This document shows, piece by piece, positions 20,160 to 32,600 of a stretch of DNA of 64,000 nt (positions are counted from its first letter, which is position 1; each line of letters starts with the position of its first letter). Origin of the DNA: Arabidopsis thaliana (lineage: Eukaryota > Streptophyta > Magnoliopsida > Brassicales > Brassicaceae); contig NC_003071.7 of the NCBI RefSeq assembly GCF_000001735.4, positions 16,963,443 through 17,027,442 of the forward strand. Reading direction: 5' to 3'. Both the position numbers and the translations under genes were made by a program. A model generated the notes under the pieces. That model saw only the letters and a list, made by a program, of their open reading frames with translations, did no database searches and was not told where the DNA came from.

Positions 20160-22500
20160 TCCTCAAGAAGATTTTATATAATTTGACAAGCTTTTTCAAA
20201 GGCTGGTCTAAGCAGAAGATTGAATATATCATGTTGCCCCAGTACAACACAAGATAATATATGCAGAAACTTGAATTCTTCTTTTTTCTTAGCAGAGAAA
20301 CTTGAATCTCAGAGATTATTGGATATCATTTCAAGTATTTTATAACGTCGTCCCAACGCAACTGTCGTTTAAGCAGAAACTTGAATTTTTCAATCTTAGG
20401 ACACCATTTTATAGTCCCATCAACAAGCAGAAACTTGAAATTCAGAAATCGGGACATCGTTGAATGTTGAATCATGTTGTCATCCCAACAAGATGATCTA
20501 TAGCTTTTATTGCAGACACTCGAACTCTTCAATCTGTTATTCAAGAAGCCTTATTAAAAGGTTATTCTCCTCCATCAGTGCAGTCAATTGAGTATTATAT
20601 TGCAGGACATTTTCCCTTTAGCAATATGCAGAATATGAAATTTTTGTCATGATGTTTAAGCAAACTTCTCAGTCATACATTATTAGAGAAGCTTGAATAG
20701 AGGATATTTTTTTACCTCAAGCAGAATATTGATCTTCTCATGATGTCCTAGCAATGCATCTCTCTAAGCAGACAAATGACCTGAAATATCTCATATCTCA
20801 ACTCTAGTCTCAACACATAAACAAGCCTCTTATAAAAAGGGCATTTGTTCTTCCTTTAATTGGATGTTTTTTTGCTGCCTCAGTCAAGCAACCATAGAGA
20901 AGCCTTATGAAAGGACATTGTTCCTCCTTTAATATGCAGATATATTTCATGCTCCAAACATCCAATTAACAAGCCTTATCTTAAAGGACATTTACTCTGA
21001 TTCATCAAGCAGAGTATTGAATATTGTATCAATGCTGCCCCAGCTCAGCAATAGTATTTTACCTCAAGCAGAATATTGATCGTCAACATGATTGTCCCAG
21101 TCCATCACGATATGAGATTTTGCAGACTATTGAATTTTCCTGTCGAGAAGCAATCATAATATGGAGCTTTTGCAGAATATTGAATTTTTGTCATGATGTT
21201 TAAGCAGATACTAGAACATCAACAAGAGAAACTTGAATAAAGAACATTTTTCCTCAAGCAGAACATTGACCATCATCATGATGTCCCAGCTCATCAAATT
21301 ATAGAGTTATTGCAGACTATTGAATCTTCCTATCGAGAAGCATCGTTAAAAGAATTCTTTATCCCATCAATATGCACAATATAGCAGAGCAGACACTTGA
21401 ACTGCTCAGACATCATTAGAGAAGTCTTACTAGATGTCATTTTTACTCCACCAGAACATTGATCATCATCATGGTTTCACAGCCCATCAAGATATAGAGT
21501 ATTTTGCAGACTATCAAGAAGCCTTAATAAAAGCATCATTAAGCAGAATGTTGAATTATCATGTCCCCAGCCCGACAAGATAGAATTTTAGCAGATAACT
21601 GAGATTCTCAACCTCAGAAACATCATTAGACAAGCCTTGAAAGTACGTTTTTGTTCCTCCTTTAATATGCAGATCATTGAACATTATATTGCTGTCCCAG
21701 CCCAGCAACAAATTTTTAAGCAGATAATTGAATATTTTATTCTCGAAGCACCCAATTAACAAGCCTTATCTTAAAGGACATTTACTCTCATTCATCAAGC
21801 AGCAGAGTATTGAATCTTGTATCAATGCTGCCCCAGCTCAGCAAGATATAGAATTTGGGATATAGTTTTGACAAGCTTCATCATGTCCCCAGCTCGACAA
21901 GATAGAATTTTAGCAGATAACTGAGTTTCTCAACCCCAGAAACATCACAAGACAAGCCTTAAAAATATCGTTTGTACCTTTATCAATGTGCAGATCATTG
22001 AATATTGTGTTGCTGTCCCAGTCCAGCATAAGCAGACAATTGAATTGAAAGTTTCTAATATCACAGCAAGCATAAACAAGCCTTATGAAAAGGACCTTTT
22101 TATTCCTCCTATACATTAAGCAGATCATTGAATGATCAATTGCTGTCCCAGTCCAGCAATACACATCTTTAAGCAGATATATGAACTATAAGTTTGAATC
22201 TCGAACTCCCACAAACAAGCCTTATAAAAAGGACCTTTTTATTTCTCCTATAATAAGCAGATCATTGAATGATCAATTTGCTGTCCCAGCCCAGCAAGAT
22301 CTCTTAAAGCAGACATATGAACCATAAGTTCGAATCTCGCAACACCCATTAATAGCCTTATAAAAAGGACAATTGTTCATCGCTTAATAAGCAGATCATT
22401 GAATAGTATATTGCTGTCCCAGCTCAGCAAAGCAGATAATTGAATATTGTATCAATGCTGTCCCAGCTCAGCAAGATACATACTTTTGACAAGCCCTTAC
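20160..22500. repeat. Degenerate tandem array with covarying hairpin units
   Basis: About 2.3 kb of diverged tandem units, best preserved on the right (21.6-22.5 kb) where the period is about 120-140 bp. Each unit has AAGCAGATCATTGAAT, then a hairpin around the loop TCCCAGYY, then ACAAGCCTTATAAAAAGGAC and a TTCCTCCTTTAAT tract. I count 14 clear and a few weak hairpins. Stem sequences vary between units but stay complementary: TGTTG/CAACA at 20232 and 20475; TGCTG/CAGCA at 21033, 21826, 22011 and 22456; TTGCTG/CAGCAA at 21689, 22278 and 22411; ATTGCTG/CAGCAAT at 22139; TGATG/CATCA at 21279; TGTC/GACA at 21562 and 21884. No long ORF crosses it. Confidence 0.75.
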
Positions 22501-23201
22501 TTGAGAGGACGTTTATCTCTGTTTTCAAGCATGATCATGCTTGTTTAGGCAACACCGGACCGATAAAGGGACAATTTTCCCAAGTAGAAACCGGACATAC
22601 AACAATCATAAGTGTTGTCATCCCTTTCTTTTGGGTTTTAAGAAAACCAAAAACAAAACTTTGGAAACACCTAAGATTCGAATAAAACAGATGAAACTTT
22701 TTTAAAAAAGCTAAGATTTTTAACAAAAAAAAAAGTTTTGAAAAAGCTTCTTTGCAACAAACGAAATTCTTAAAACAGGTTTGAAATCAAAACCCTAATT
22801 TGAAAATCTTAAAACAAAAAAACCCTAATTTGAAACAAAGCAATGGTTTTAAAATCTTAAAATTGAAACCCGACTTCAAAATCTAAAACCCTAATATGAA
22901 GATTCAATTGGATTGTTAATCAAAAAATAAAAGAGGTTCGAATTCGATAAGAACAAACATTGAATCGGAAAAAAGTTCATGGAATACACAATCAGAAACT
23001 CTTAACAAATTAGATAAAACCAAACCTTGCGGTGGTGATGACAAACTTGGAGAAACTCTTAATCGCTCTCCATGGAAGAAGAAAAACGAGAGCGAGAGGA
23101 AAAACAAAGACGAGAATGGTGAGATTGAGAAACATCTGCTGTTTAAATAGGATCCGATTGACCGTTGTAAAGAAAAAAGGAAACAGCCAGCAAAAAGGAA
23201 T
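22501..23201 (-). ncRNA. Putative 5' exon and first intron of repeat-array transcript
   Basis: On the minus strand, a CT-rich leader-like sequence (about 23110 downward) runs to a consensus donor CCGCAAG/GTTTGG at 23026. The only ATG in that exon starts a 4-codon ORF, so the transcript would be non-coding. Inferred from splice and promoter signals; no RNA evidence is available here. Confidence 0.3.
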
Positions 23202-23351
23202 CCTTTTTCTCCTAAGATGTCTTAATGGGCTTCATTAAATTATTATGGCTTTACATAAACATTATCGGCCCATATTTCCTTTTTCTGCTAAGATGTCTTA
23301 ATGTGTTTCATTAAATTATTATGGGCTTAAACAAACATCATTGGCCCATTT
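23202..23351 (-). promoter_or_regulatory. 77-bp tandem duplication carrying site II promoter motifs
   Basis: Two near-identical units start CCTTTTTCT at 23202 and 23279. Each holds AAGATGTCTTAATG, CATTAAATTATTATG and a GGCCCAT (23267 and 23343); TGGGCTT also occurs in each unit. GGCCCA/TGGGC are site II elements of strong plant promoters. The array-side gene is the nearest candidate target. Confidence 0.55.
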
Positions 23352-23826
23352 GTTTTTGTTTTTTCTGAGCATATGTATATGTAACGTTTGTATGAGTAAT
23401 TGAGTATGAGTATGAGTATCAGTGTATCAACAACAACAACAAAATTACTTACAAGTTTCAACGAATATAAAAACCTCATGAGAAAATAGTTTTTTTCTCT
23501 ATAGATATCAAATATCGAAACTTTGTTGAAACTTCCGACTAGTTAATCATGGAAGTGATCCTTTAGGTAAGGAATCCCATAAAATTTTATGCGTAAATCA
23601 TCTAAACCAAAAACCCAAATTTGCATAAAGTATAATCAAACATGAATTTATCATCACCCATTGCGTAAATTCGTAACACATGCGGATTGCTTATACATGG
23701 CTTATTCGTTAGTAGTTTATATTGTAAGCTTTATTTAGGTGTAATGTTTTTGAAATTTACTTCAATCATGAGAAAATTAATAAACGACGATGTGTCTGTT
23801 TTAATGTATTAAACGACAATGCAAAT
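23352..23826. other. PPR gene upstream region
   Basis: AT-rich, with a short TGAGTA/TGAGTATGAG simple repeat around 23395-23420. No gene seen. Confidence 0.4.
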
Positions 23827-26409
23827 ATGCGTTTCAAGCTTCACGACGTTCACATTCGTCGGGGACTTTGTTGTGTAGCTGATTCTTACATTTCTCCGGC
23901 ATCGATTAATTCAGGAATCAGAGCTCTAATTCAGAAAGGAGAGTATCTACAAGCTCTGCATTTATACTCTAAGCATGATGGTTCTTCTCCTTTCTGGACT
24001 TCCGTTTTCACGTTTCCTTCTCTACTTAAAGCTTGCTCGGCTCTTACGAATCTCAGTTATGGGAAAACCATTCATGGTTCGGTCGTCGTGTTGGGATGGC
24101 GATATGATCCTTTCATTGCAACCTCGCTTGTTAATATGTATGTAAAATGTGGGTTTTTAGATTATGCCGTCCAAGTGTTCGACGGTTGGTCTCAGAGTCA
24201 GAGTGGAGTTTCTGCTCGGGATGTTACTGTTTGGAACTCTATGATTGATGGGTACTTCAAATTTCGAAGATTTAAGGAAGGGGTTGGTTGTTTTCGTCGG
24301 ATGCTGGTGTTTGGTGTAAGACCTGATGCTTTTTCCTTATCCATTGTTGTTAGTGTTATGTGTAAAGAAGGAAACTTTAGGCGGGAAGAAGGGAAACAGA
24401 TTCATGGATTTATGTTAAGGAATTCGTTAGATACTGATTCGTTCTTGAAAACTGCTTTGATTGATATGTATTTCAAGTTTGGTTTATCGATAGATGCGTG
24501 GAGAGTTTTTGTGGAGATTGAGGATAAATCGAATGTTGTACTATGGAATGTGATGATTGTAGGGTTTGGCGGTAGTGGGATCTGTGAATCTAGCTTGGAT
24601 TTGTATATGCTTGCAAAGAATAACAGTGTCAAGCTTGTTTCCACTTCATTCACTGGAGCTCTTGGTGCGTGTAGTCAAAGTGAGAATTCTGGTTTCGGTA
24701 GGCAGATCCATTGCGACGTGGTGAAGATGGGACTTCACAATGACCCGTATGTTTGTACTTCTCTACTGTCAATGTATTCAAAATGTGGTATGGTTGGTGA
24801 GGCAGAAACTGTCTTCAGTTGCGTTGTGGATAAAAGACTTGAGATATGGAATGCTATGGTTGCAGCTTATGCAGAGAATGATTATGGGTACTCTGCTTTG
24901 GATTTGTTCGGTTTCATGAGGCAGAAAAGTGTCTTGCCTGATTCTTTTACCTTGTCGAATGTTATATCCTGTTGCAGCGTATTGGGATTGTATAACTATG
25001 GCAAATCAGTCCACGCAGAACTGTTTAAGAGACCGATACAAAGTACGTCTACAATAGAGAGTGCTTTACTCACTCTGTATTCCAAGTGTGGATGTGATCC
25101 TGATGCTTACTTAGTCTTCAAATCAATGGAAGAAAAAGATATGGTTGCGTGGGGCTCCCTGATCTCAGGACTTTGCAAGAATGGGAAATTCAAAGAGGCT
25201 CTAAAAGTTTTTGGGGACATGAAAGATGATGATGATAGCTTGAAACCTGATTCTGATATTATGACGAGCGTTACAAACGCATGTGCTGGATTAGAGGCTC
25301 TCAGGTTTGGCCTTCAGGTTCATGGCAGCATGATTAAAACTGGGCTAGTGCTGAATGTTTTTGTTGGCAGCTCCCTTATTGATCTGTATTCTAAGTGTGG
25401 CTTACCAGAAATGGCTCTCAAAGTTTTCACTAGCATGAGCACGGAAAACATGGTTGCCTGGAATTCAATGATATCTTGCTACAGCCGAAACAACCTTCCA
25501 GAACTGTCGATTGACCTTTTCAATCTGATGCTCAGTCAAGGTATCTTCCCTGATTCAGTATCCATCACAAGTGTCCTTGTAGCAATCTCATCGACTGCAA
25601 GCTTGCTAAAAGGGAAAAGTCTACATGGTTATACATTAAGACTCGGCATTCCTTCGGATACTCACCTGAAAAACGCTTTGATTGATATGTATGTAAAATG
25701 CGGGTTTTCGAAGTATGCAGAGAACATCTTCAAGAAAATGCAGCATAAGAGCTTGATCACTTGGAACCTAATGATATATGGGTATGGATCCCATGGAGAT
25801 TGTATTACAGCATTGAGTCTGTTCGATGAGATGAAAAAGGCAGGAGAATCGCCCGATGATGTAACATTCCTGTCTCTGATTTCAGCCTGCAATCATTCCG
25901 GTTTTGTGGAGGAAGGGAAAAACATTTTTGAGTTCATGAAACAAGACTATGGAATCGAACCAAATATGGAACATTATGCAAATATGGTGGATCTTCTAGG
26001 ACGTGCAGGTCTCCTCGAAGAAGCTTACAGTTTTATAAAAGCAATGCCTATTGAAGCAGACAGTAGCATATGGCTCTGCCTCTTATCTGCTTCAAGAACT
26101 CATCATAATGTAGAACTTGGGATATTGTCTGCTGAGAAGTTGTTGAGAATGGAACCGGAAAGAGGCAGTACCTATGTTCAGCTAATCAATCTTTACATGG
26201 AAGCAGGATTGAAGAACGAAGCAGCAAAGCTGTTGGGTCTGATGAAGGAGAAAGGCTTGCATAAACAACCTGGTTGCAGTTGGATTGAAGTTAGCGATAG
26301 AACTAATGTTTTCTTTTCAGGAGGTTCATCTTCTCCAATGAAGGCTGAGATATTCAACGTATTGAATAGGTTAAAGAGTAATATGGTAGATGAGGACAAG
26401 GCAACTTGA
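23827..26409 (+). CDS. PLS-class pentatricopeptide repeat protein with E/E+ extension
   Basis: A single uninterrupted exon of 860 codons from the first in-frame ATG. Roughly twenty degenerate 31-36-residue helical repeats recur with signatures such as VWNSMIDGYFK, SLVNMYVKCG, ALIDMYVKCGF, NVISCCSVLG and TWNLMIYGYGSHG, the PLS pattern. After the last repeat come the E and E+ motifs (WLCLLSASRTHHNVELG; GCSWIEVSDRTNVFFSGG). There is no DYW deaminase domain. Proteins of this class bind organelle RNA and specify C-to-U editing, recruiting a DYW partner in trans. The mitochondrial or plastid target cannot be read from the sequence. From memory At2g40720. Confidence 0.95.
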   Translation: MRFKLHDVHIRRGLCCVADSYISPASINSGIRALIQKGEYLQALHLYSKHDGSSPFWTSVFTFPSLLKACSALTNLSYGKTIHGSVVVLGWRYDPFIATSLVNMYVKCGFLDYAVQVFDGWSQSQSGVSARDVTVWNSMIDGYFKFRRFKEGVGCFRRMLVFGVRPDAFSLSIVVSVMCKEGNFRREEGKQIHGFMLRNSLDTDSFLKTALIDMYFKFGLSIDAWRVFVEIEDKSNVVLWNVMIVGFGGSGICESSLDLYMLAKNNSVKLVSTSFTGALGACSQSENSGFGRQIHCDVVKMGLHNDPYVCTSLLSMYSKCGMVGEAETVFSCVVDKRLEIWNAMVAAYAENDYGYSALDLFGFMRQKSVLPDSFTLSNVISCCSVLGLYNYGKSVHAELFKRPIQSTSTIESALLTLYSKCGCDPDAYLVFKSMEEKDMVAWGSLISGLCKNGKFKEALKVFGDMKDDDDSLKPDSDIMTSVTNACAGLEALRFGLQVHGSMIKTGLVLNVFVGSSLIDLYSKCGLPEMALKVFTSMSTENMVAWNSMISCYSRNNLPELSIDLFNLMLSQGIFPDSVSITSVLVAISSTASLLKGKSLHGYTLRLGIPSDTHLKNALIDMYVKCGFSKYAENIFKKMQHKSLITWNLMIYGYGSHGDCITALSLFDEMKKAGESPDDVTFLSLISACNHSGFVEEGKNIFEFMKQDYGIEPNMEHYANMVDLLGRAGLLEEAYSFIKAMPIEADSSIWLCLLSASRTHHNVELGILSAEKLLRMEPERGSTYVQLINLYMEAGLKNEAAKLLGLMKEKGLHKQPGCSWIEVSDRTNVFFSGGSSSPMKAEIFNVLNRLKSNMVDEDKAT

Positions 26410-26640
26410 ACAAGATCACATTCTGAATAGATGATGTTCTTACATCACTTCTACTTCTCAGAATAAACACTCTCTTTTTGGTAGTGTAGAGTAAAAATAG
26501 AGACACTCTTATGGTTTAAAATGAATGATTTTACAAATCAAATAATTCGTTGGTTCCTTGGCTTGAGCTCTTGGGTCATCTGGAGATGCTTTCAAAAAAA
26601 TGTACATTGTATGCTGCTTATCTTCTTCCTTTAGTGTTCA
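26410..26640. other. Convergent 3' ends, PPR gene and CTEXP
   Basis: Only 231 bp separate the two stop codons, so the 3' UTRs probably overlap or abut. No other feature seen. Confidence 0.4.
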
Positions 26641-29600
26641 TCACATTCCAGATGAGGTTCGGTTAATGCGTTGGGCACCTAGTTTAAGAGCTGCAGGTTT
26701 GGCTCCTCGGCCACGACCAGAAGATAACGGTTTTGCTCTGGTGGTTGGTGGTGGAGCAGCAATGGCAGCCCAGGGGTCTTCATCATCAGACTGTACTGTC
26801 TTTTTCACGTTCAACGGTCTTGAAGTAGTTGCAGGTGGAGGAGCAGCTATGGATCCCCACAAATCATCGTCTTCCGTTTTCGCAGCTGCTTTCACTGTGC
26901 TAATCTTTGGTCTTGAGCTTGTCGCAGCTATAAAGAGGAGGAATAACACATAACCATATGAATTTTAGAAAGTTTTACATTGAGGCAAACAGATTCAGCT
27001 TTAAAAAAATACCTGAAGGTCTAGAGGACTGAGACACAGGTCGTTTTTGAGCTGCTTGAATGTTAGCAAGAGCTGGAGAAGGTTTTGGTTCATCCAGCGG
27101 TTCGAGATCCCAACCGTCTTTGTCACTCTCATGACCTTCGCTAATGCCATTCTCAGCATCTCCCCAACCATCTGTTGATGTTGGGGATGGTGGTGCAGGT
27201 TGATCTGTGAAATCCGAGTTGGAACGTGTATGATGACTGGCTTTGACACTCGGTGCCTCCGTTGCTGAGGAATATTTCCAAGAAATAAATAAACAAAATA
27301 GGAAATGAGAAAAATACTGGCAACTGTACTGACTCGCCGAAAGCACAGTGATCGATATACGATAAATCAAACATATAATCAAGGCAGTTTCTTTTTTCTT
27401 TCCTATGATCATTTACATATTCCGCAGTTGCACATTTCAACAAATTTTACTTAGGTTGAGAGAAAAGTTATGGCAAGGGATCTCAAGTGTACCTGTGCTT
27501 GTAGCATTTGACGCAGCAGCTGCTAGGGATGGTGCTGAAGAAGAAGAAGCAAGAGGCGCTTGTTCTAATGGCTTACCCTTGAGGGTCAAAGAACTCATAG
27601 CCCATCTATAAAAGTAAATAAATTAGTACAGTTGGTATATTTAACTCTCTGACCAATGTTCATGTATAGTTCATCTGTTAAATTTCACTTGACTATACTC
27701 ACCCGATCAGACCAGCAGTTTCAGGTATAGCTGAGGCTCCTCCGCTGGCTCCTATTTCTCCAGCATTTGTCTATTAACACCCCAAAATAATTTAGTTATC
27801 TTCCATACCCTTTGACATAAGACTTAAAGGATAAAAGTAGCTCAAGGAAATACTAGAGTTCGGCAGAGTCATCACTCCTACCTTCTCATAGTTTTGTTTC
27901 AATATCTGAAGAAACTGTTCTACGGCCTGAAATGCCTTTGACCGAACATCACTATAAGAAAATAAGAGAAATGCTTTAGATTTTGTCGGAAGCGAAAATA
28001 CTGGACGAAAAAGGGATCGAAATGCACTTAAATAAGTAACCTGTCTTGATCAATGGTTAGCACAACGATATTTGGAAGAATCCTAGTAGCTATTTCAGTG
28101 TCATCATAAGTAGTACTGGTGGCACATAATGCAACAATCCCTGCGAAGAGTAAAATCCAGTGAGATATAAGATGACACCTGGAAAGAGGATAACAACAGG
28201 AATATCGAAATGATGTTCATAGAACCTAAACATCCCACACAATATGTAATATCTATGATCCTGTTATATTCACATACCTGCACCTCGAGCAGGTGGAAAT
28301 GTATCACGCAATGCACGCACTGTAAAAGCATTAATCAAAACTCTTTTCCTTGTCTGCATCATATAATCATGATTATTGATTAGGGACAAACAAAAGAATA
28401 TATCCACAAAGGTAACAAGGAATCAAAAGAAAAGAAAAAAACAAAGCTGCTAGAGACTAACCCCTTCATTTAGGTAGGTGGCGATATTCCCGAGTAGTAT
28501 AGTAGTATTGGTTCTGATTGCAGGCTCTTCATCCACCTGAGAGAATAATATAAATTTTAAACCACAATACTGTGAAAGAAGTGCAGCAGCCACATATATG
28601 ACCTCTTAACTCCAGCTAAAAATGAACCAAAGGATTACCATAAATAGAGGTAGGGAAGCCGGTAACAATAGAGGTAACATTTTATATCAGATACAACTAG
28701 ATTATGACAAATAGAGCAGCCACATATATGACCTCTTAACTCCAGCTAAAAATGAACCAAAGGATTACCATAAATAGAGGTAGGGAAGCCGGTAACATTT
28801 TACTAGAAACATTAACTATGGGAAAGAAAAAGGTCCAGCCATTGCTGTAAGGGATACAAACCTGTAGTTTGGAAAGGTATTTCAACAGGGATCCCGAAAG
28901 TGTACGCTGAGAAAGCTGCAGCCAAAGACAACAAAAGAAAAGAGAAAAACAATTTATATCAGATACAACTAGATTATGACAAATATAAATGTGAACGACA
29001 ATAAAGACGAGCTAAAGTCTTCAGATGGGATGAAACAGACAGTGACCTTTTCTAACGGAAAACATATAAAGCGGCTTGAATGGGTTAAGAACAGATACCT
29101 TCGGAGCTAAAACGAGCATCGATTTAAGAGTCAGCTCTCGGAGAAAAGCAGATGTATCCGCAAATCCAGTAGCAACATGAGGGTATACCTAGTAAAAACA
29201 CATCCCATTGTAAATGCTAAAAGTATGCAATTAGACAGCAGTACTGTCAAACACCCATAGGTGAACACCTTTCTTGCCACAGAAGAGAAACTGATCTTAC
29301 TTGTTCATCGACGATTTGCCCAGACATTGATTCTCCAAATTGATCAACATGTTGCAAAAGAGAAACTCTGATAGCTCGATCATTGGAAGCAAAAAGCTTG
29401 ACAATTGTTGGTAGTACCTAAAATCATAAAAGGGAGTACCTTTAGACAATAACTGAAAAGTATACATACAGCATTGGAGTGTATAGAGCGTTTAAACAGA
29501 AATTTAGCATGGCTGAACAAACCTTGACACTGAAATCTTCAGTTGATAACCACGAACCCATCTTAAGTAAGGCAGTTAATGCAGGAGCAGCAGCTGAACC

Positions 29601-32600
29601 AAATTCAAGGGAAGAAGCTAATAAAGGAAGAAGCTGCATTAACCAAAAGGTTAAAGTCAAAAAGCAAAACACAAAACCTCCAACTCAAAAGGTAAATTGT
29701 TATCCTAGTACCCAATAAAATTCAGATTCATACCTTCTTAAGCACAATCTCCCGAGGAAGCTGTTCAGCAACATTTGGAAGTTTGCGGAAGAAAGTATCT
29801 TTTTCGACACTGTCTTTCAAGTTCAGAATATCCATAAAATGTATGGTGTCCACCAGCTTATTTTGGAAATACTCTGCCAATTCAAGTATGTTGAAAATAA
29901 GAATCAAGAGATAAAGAATGGTCAAAGATAACTATGAGAGAAAATACAACACGTTATATAAAGAAACCAAGACGGAAGGGACAAAAGCAAATATACAGAG
30001 AAAAAGAACATGTAAAGAAGCGAAAAACAGTGAATTGTTTAAGGTACAAAATTTGCAATCAAGACAGGAAGATTACCGCCATTTTCTAGAAGTTTTGAGG
30101 TGTTCAATCTGCGAGAAGGCATGGAACTTAGGAGTCGCTGATAATCTGGAAGCAGAGACTGTGAGAAAAGAAAAATTCAACCGAAATCAAAGCCAGCTCT
30201 TAGAATTCAAAGTCATACAAACAGATAAAAAGTAACACATCAAAACTTTGGGGAAACATACGAAGCATATTGACTAAAATCACACCAGTATAAGTTCCAA
30301 ATACACTGGAGTTAAAGTTATCAAAACTACATGGAGTTTAATCCATAAATATGAAGAATCCAAATGTATATGCAAATGTATACGGAAAGGATTAAAACAA
30401 AACCTTAGGAATGCCGACAGTGTTACGCAACTCCTCTGTTTTTGCCAGCTTAGAGCCCGAGAAGAGTTCATAAATAAGACATCCTTCAAAAAAGGAAGTA
30501 AAGGGCTTTAGTGAAAGAATAGCACTCAAGTGCACTAAGGGTCGAGGAGCATATAATCTCCATTGAGAATTAGTAAGGCATAAAAACTACAGTACCTAAT
30601 CCCCACGAATCAATGGCCCATGGTGGAGATTTCCTAATAGCAACCCAATCAGACTTGACCATTTCCATTGGCTTGTACTGTGTTCCCACTAGCCATTCAT
30701 ATGGCTAAAACAAGAAAAATAAGGAAGCAAAGATGAAAAAAAAGCAATAAATACTGACAGGTATTCCTACCCTGAACATATGAACAAGGTCTATGATACT
30801 ACATTGTACGCTTTATCAAGGATATCATAAAATAATGTTAAAGAACAAATATGACAGCAGGTTTGAATTCTAAGATTTTGGGGGAGAAAATGGCTTTCAA
30901 ATTGACAAGATCAAGAAAGTGAACACCAATAGTGAATGATGTGTACCAGCATAGGTCCACTTGCAGATTCATTGCTCCCATCAAACTCTGATAGAACATC
31001 AAGAGCATGGAGTTTCCAGTCCAAAGTAGGTGTAACAACAACACTTGCCAGACAGACATTACCATGCACCTGTTAAGACAGTAGAACTTAAGAGTTTTAA
31101 CTAAAAAATCGACTAGCCACCGGTTATATACTCTAATAGCTGAATTATAGTGTTATAAACAGATACTTACAAGTTTGCAGTCATTGTTCAGAAAGCTCAC
31201 AGCTTTACCTATCTGGTGTAGCCCCAGTGCAAAGTACTCATCCCTAAAAGCAAAATTTTCGGAAGGTAATTAAAATTTACCATGCAGACCATGATAATGT
31301 CCAGTGGCAAAGCCATTATTATGAAAAAAAGACAGATTAAAGTGTGACATAATTTGTTGGAACAGATTAAATGCCTAGATCCTCATAATAAGAGTCATAC
31401 CTCTGGGTAGCTTTCAAGCCTAGCTCCTTTATCTTATCTGACAGCGGCATAACAGGCTCAGTGACTATATAGATTGTAACTTTGGTAGTAGAGCCATCAT
31501 GAGTTTCGACCTCAGTACTGTGGAGAAATGAAAGAATATTTGGATGCCTCACCTGCAAAACAAAATAGTCGATGATAATCTAACAGAATGATGCCAATGA
31601 TACTAACAAGAGGAGAAAGGAATCCATAAGGTCCGACATTCAGATAAATCAAAAGGGTACATTGATATTTATGATATTTATATCCATCAAGTCCGACAGT
31701 CAGAAGAAACAAAAATTATGCAGGTGTCAGTTCAACTAGGGAATTCTTAAGTAGGAATGAATTACGGATTATATAAATTTATTGCAACTTCATACTTCCC
31801 CGTACACACTAGTTTGATGAATAAGATTTCCAAGTGCTTAGAGTTACAACTTAGTACTCAATAGACGTTTATGTCAGTAATCAGAAAAAAGAATCTCGTT
31901 TGTATGAATCGAGCCTAAACCATGTGATAAATTAATGAGAACTTACGGTACGAAGGCGCTTGACACCATTTCGTCCAGCAGCCAAATGCCCATCTTGAGC
32001 ATTGTTCCCAGAGAGAGCAAATATTGAAACTGGAGATCCATCATCCTGAAGAAACCAACAGTAAAGAATATAAGATTGTATCACAACTTACAGTATCTGA
32101 AATTAGATCCAATAAAGCAGAAAAGCAGAAAAAAGACATAAACTTAATAAAACAAAGCCAAAAATCTTAAAACTCAGAGTACTCACATATTGGAAGAACC
32201 AAGAGCAATAATAATTCGAATTGGTAATTCTTAAACTACAGCTACTAAGCATAAAAATCTTAAAGCTTCTGAATCACGTTACATTTCCTTTGGTATCGTA
32301 TTTCGTTTTGACATAAAGCAACACTAAACAGAACCGAATTCGATTACACAGCTAATCTGCAGAACTCAAAATCCTAAGTATAACGATAAAACAAACAGGA
32401 TAAAAAAAATACTAGAAAGAAGAGCTAAGATCAAAGCAAGTAACAGGAAGAAAAAAAACGCAGAATTACAAACATCCGGAGAGAGGGGAGAAAAGAGAAA
32501 TAACCTTGGAGGTACCACGAAAGTGACTCCATGAACCCCAAGCAGAAGGATAAGGATCACCGATGTTATAAGGTAGATCCTTGAGTCCCGTCCCAGATCC

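Noticed and set aside
20641-20760. TGATG/CTGA-like boxes in the repeat array as C/D snoRNA genes
   Set aside because: C and D boxes are not correctly paired or spaced and no terminal stem is present.
26641-26953. Plus-strand Ala/Gly-rich ORF
   Set aside because: Antisense of the last CTEXP exon with its AAPPP motifs.
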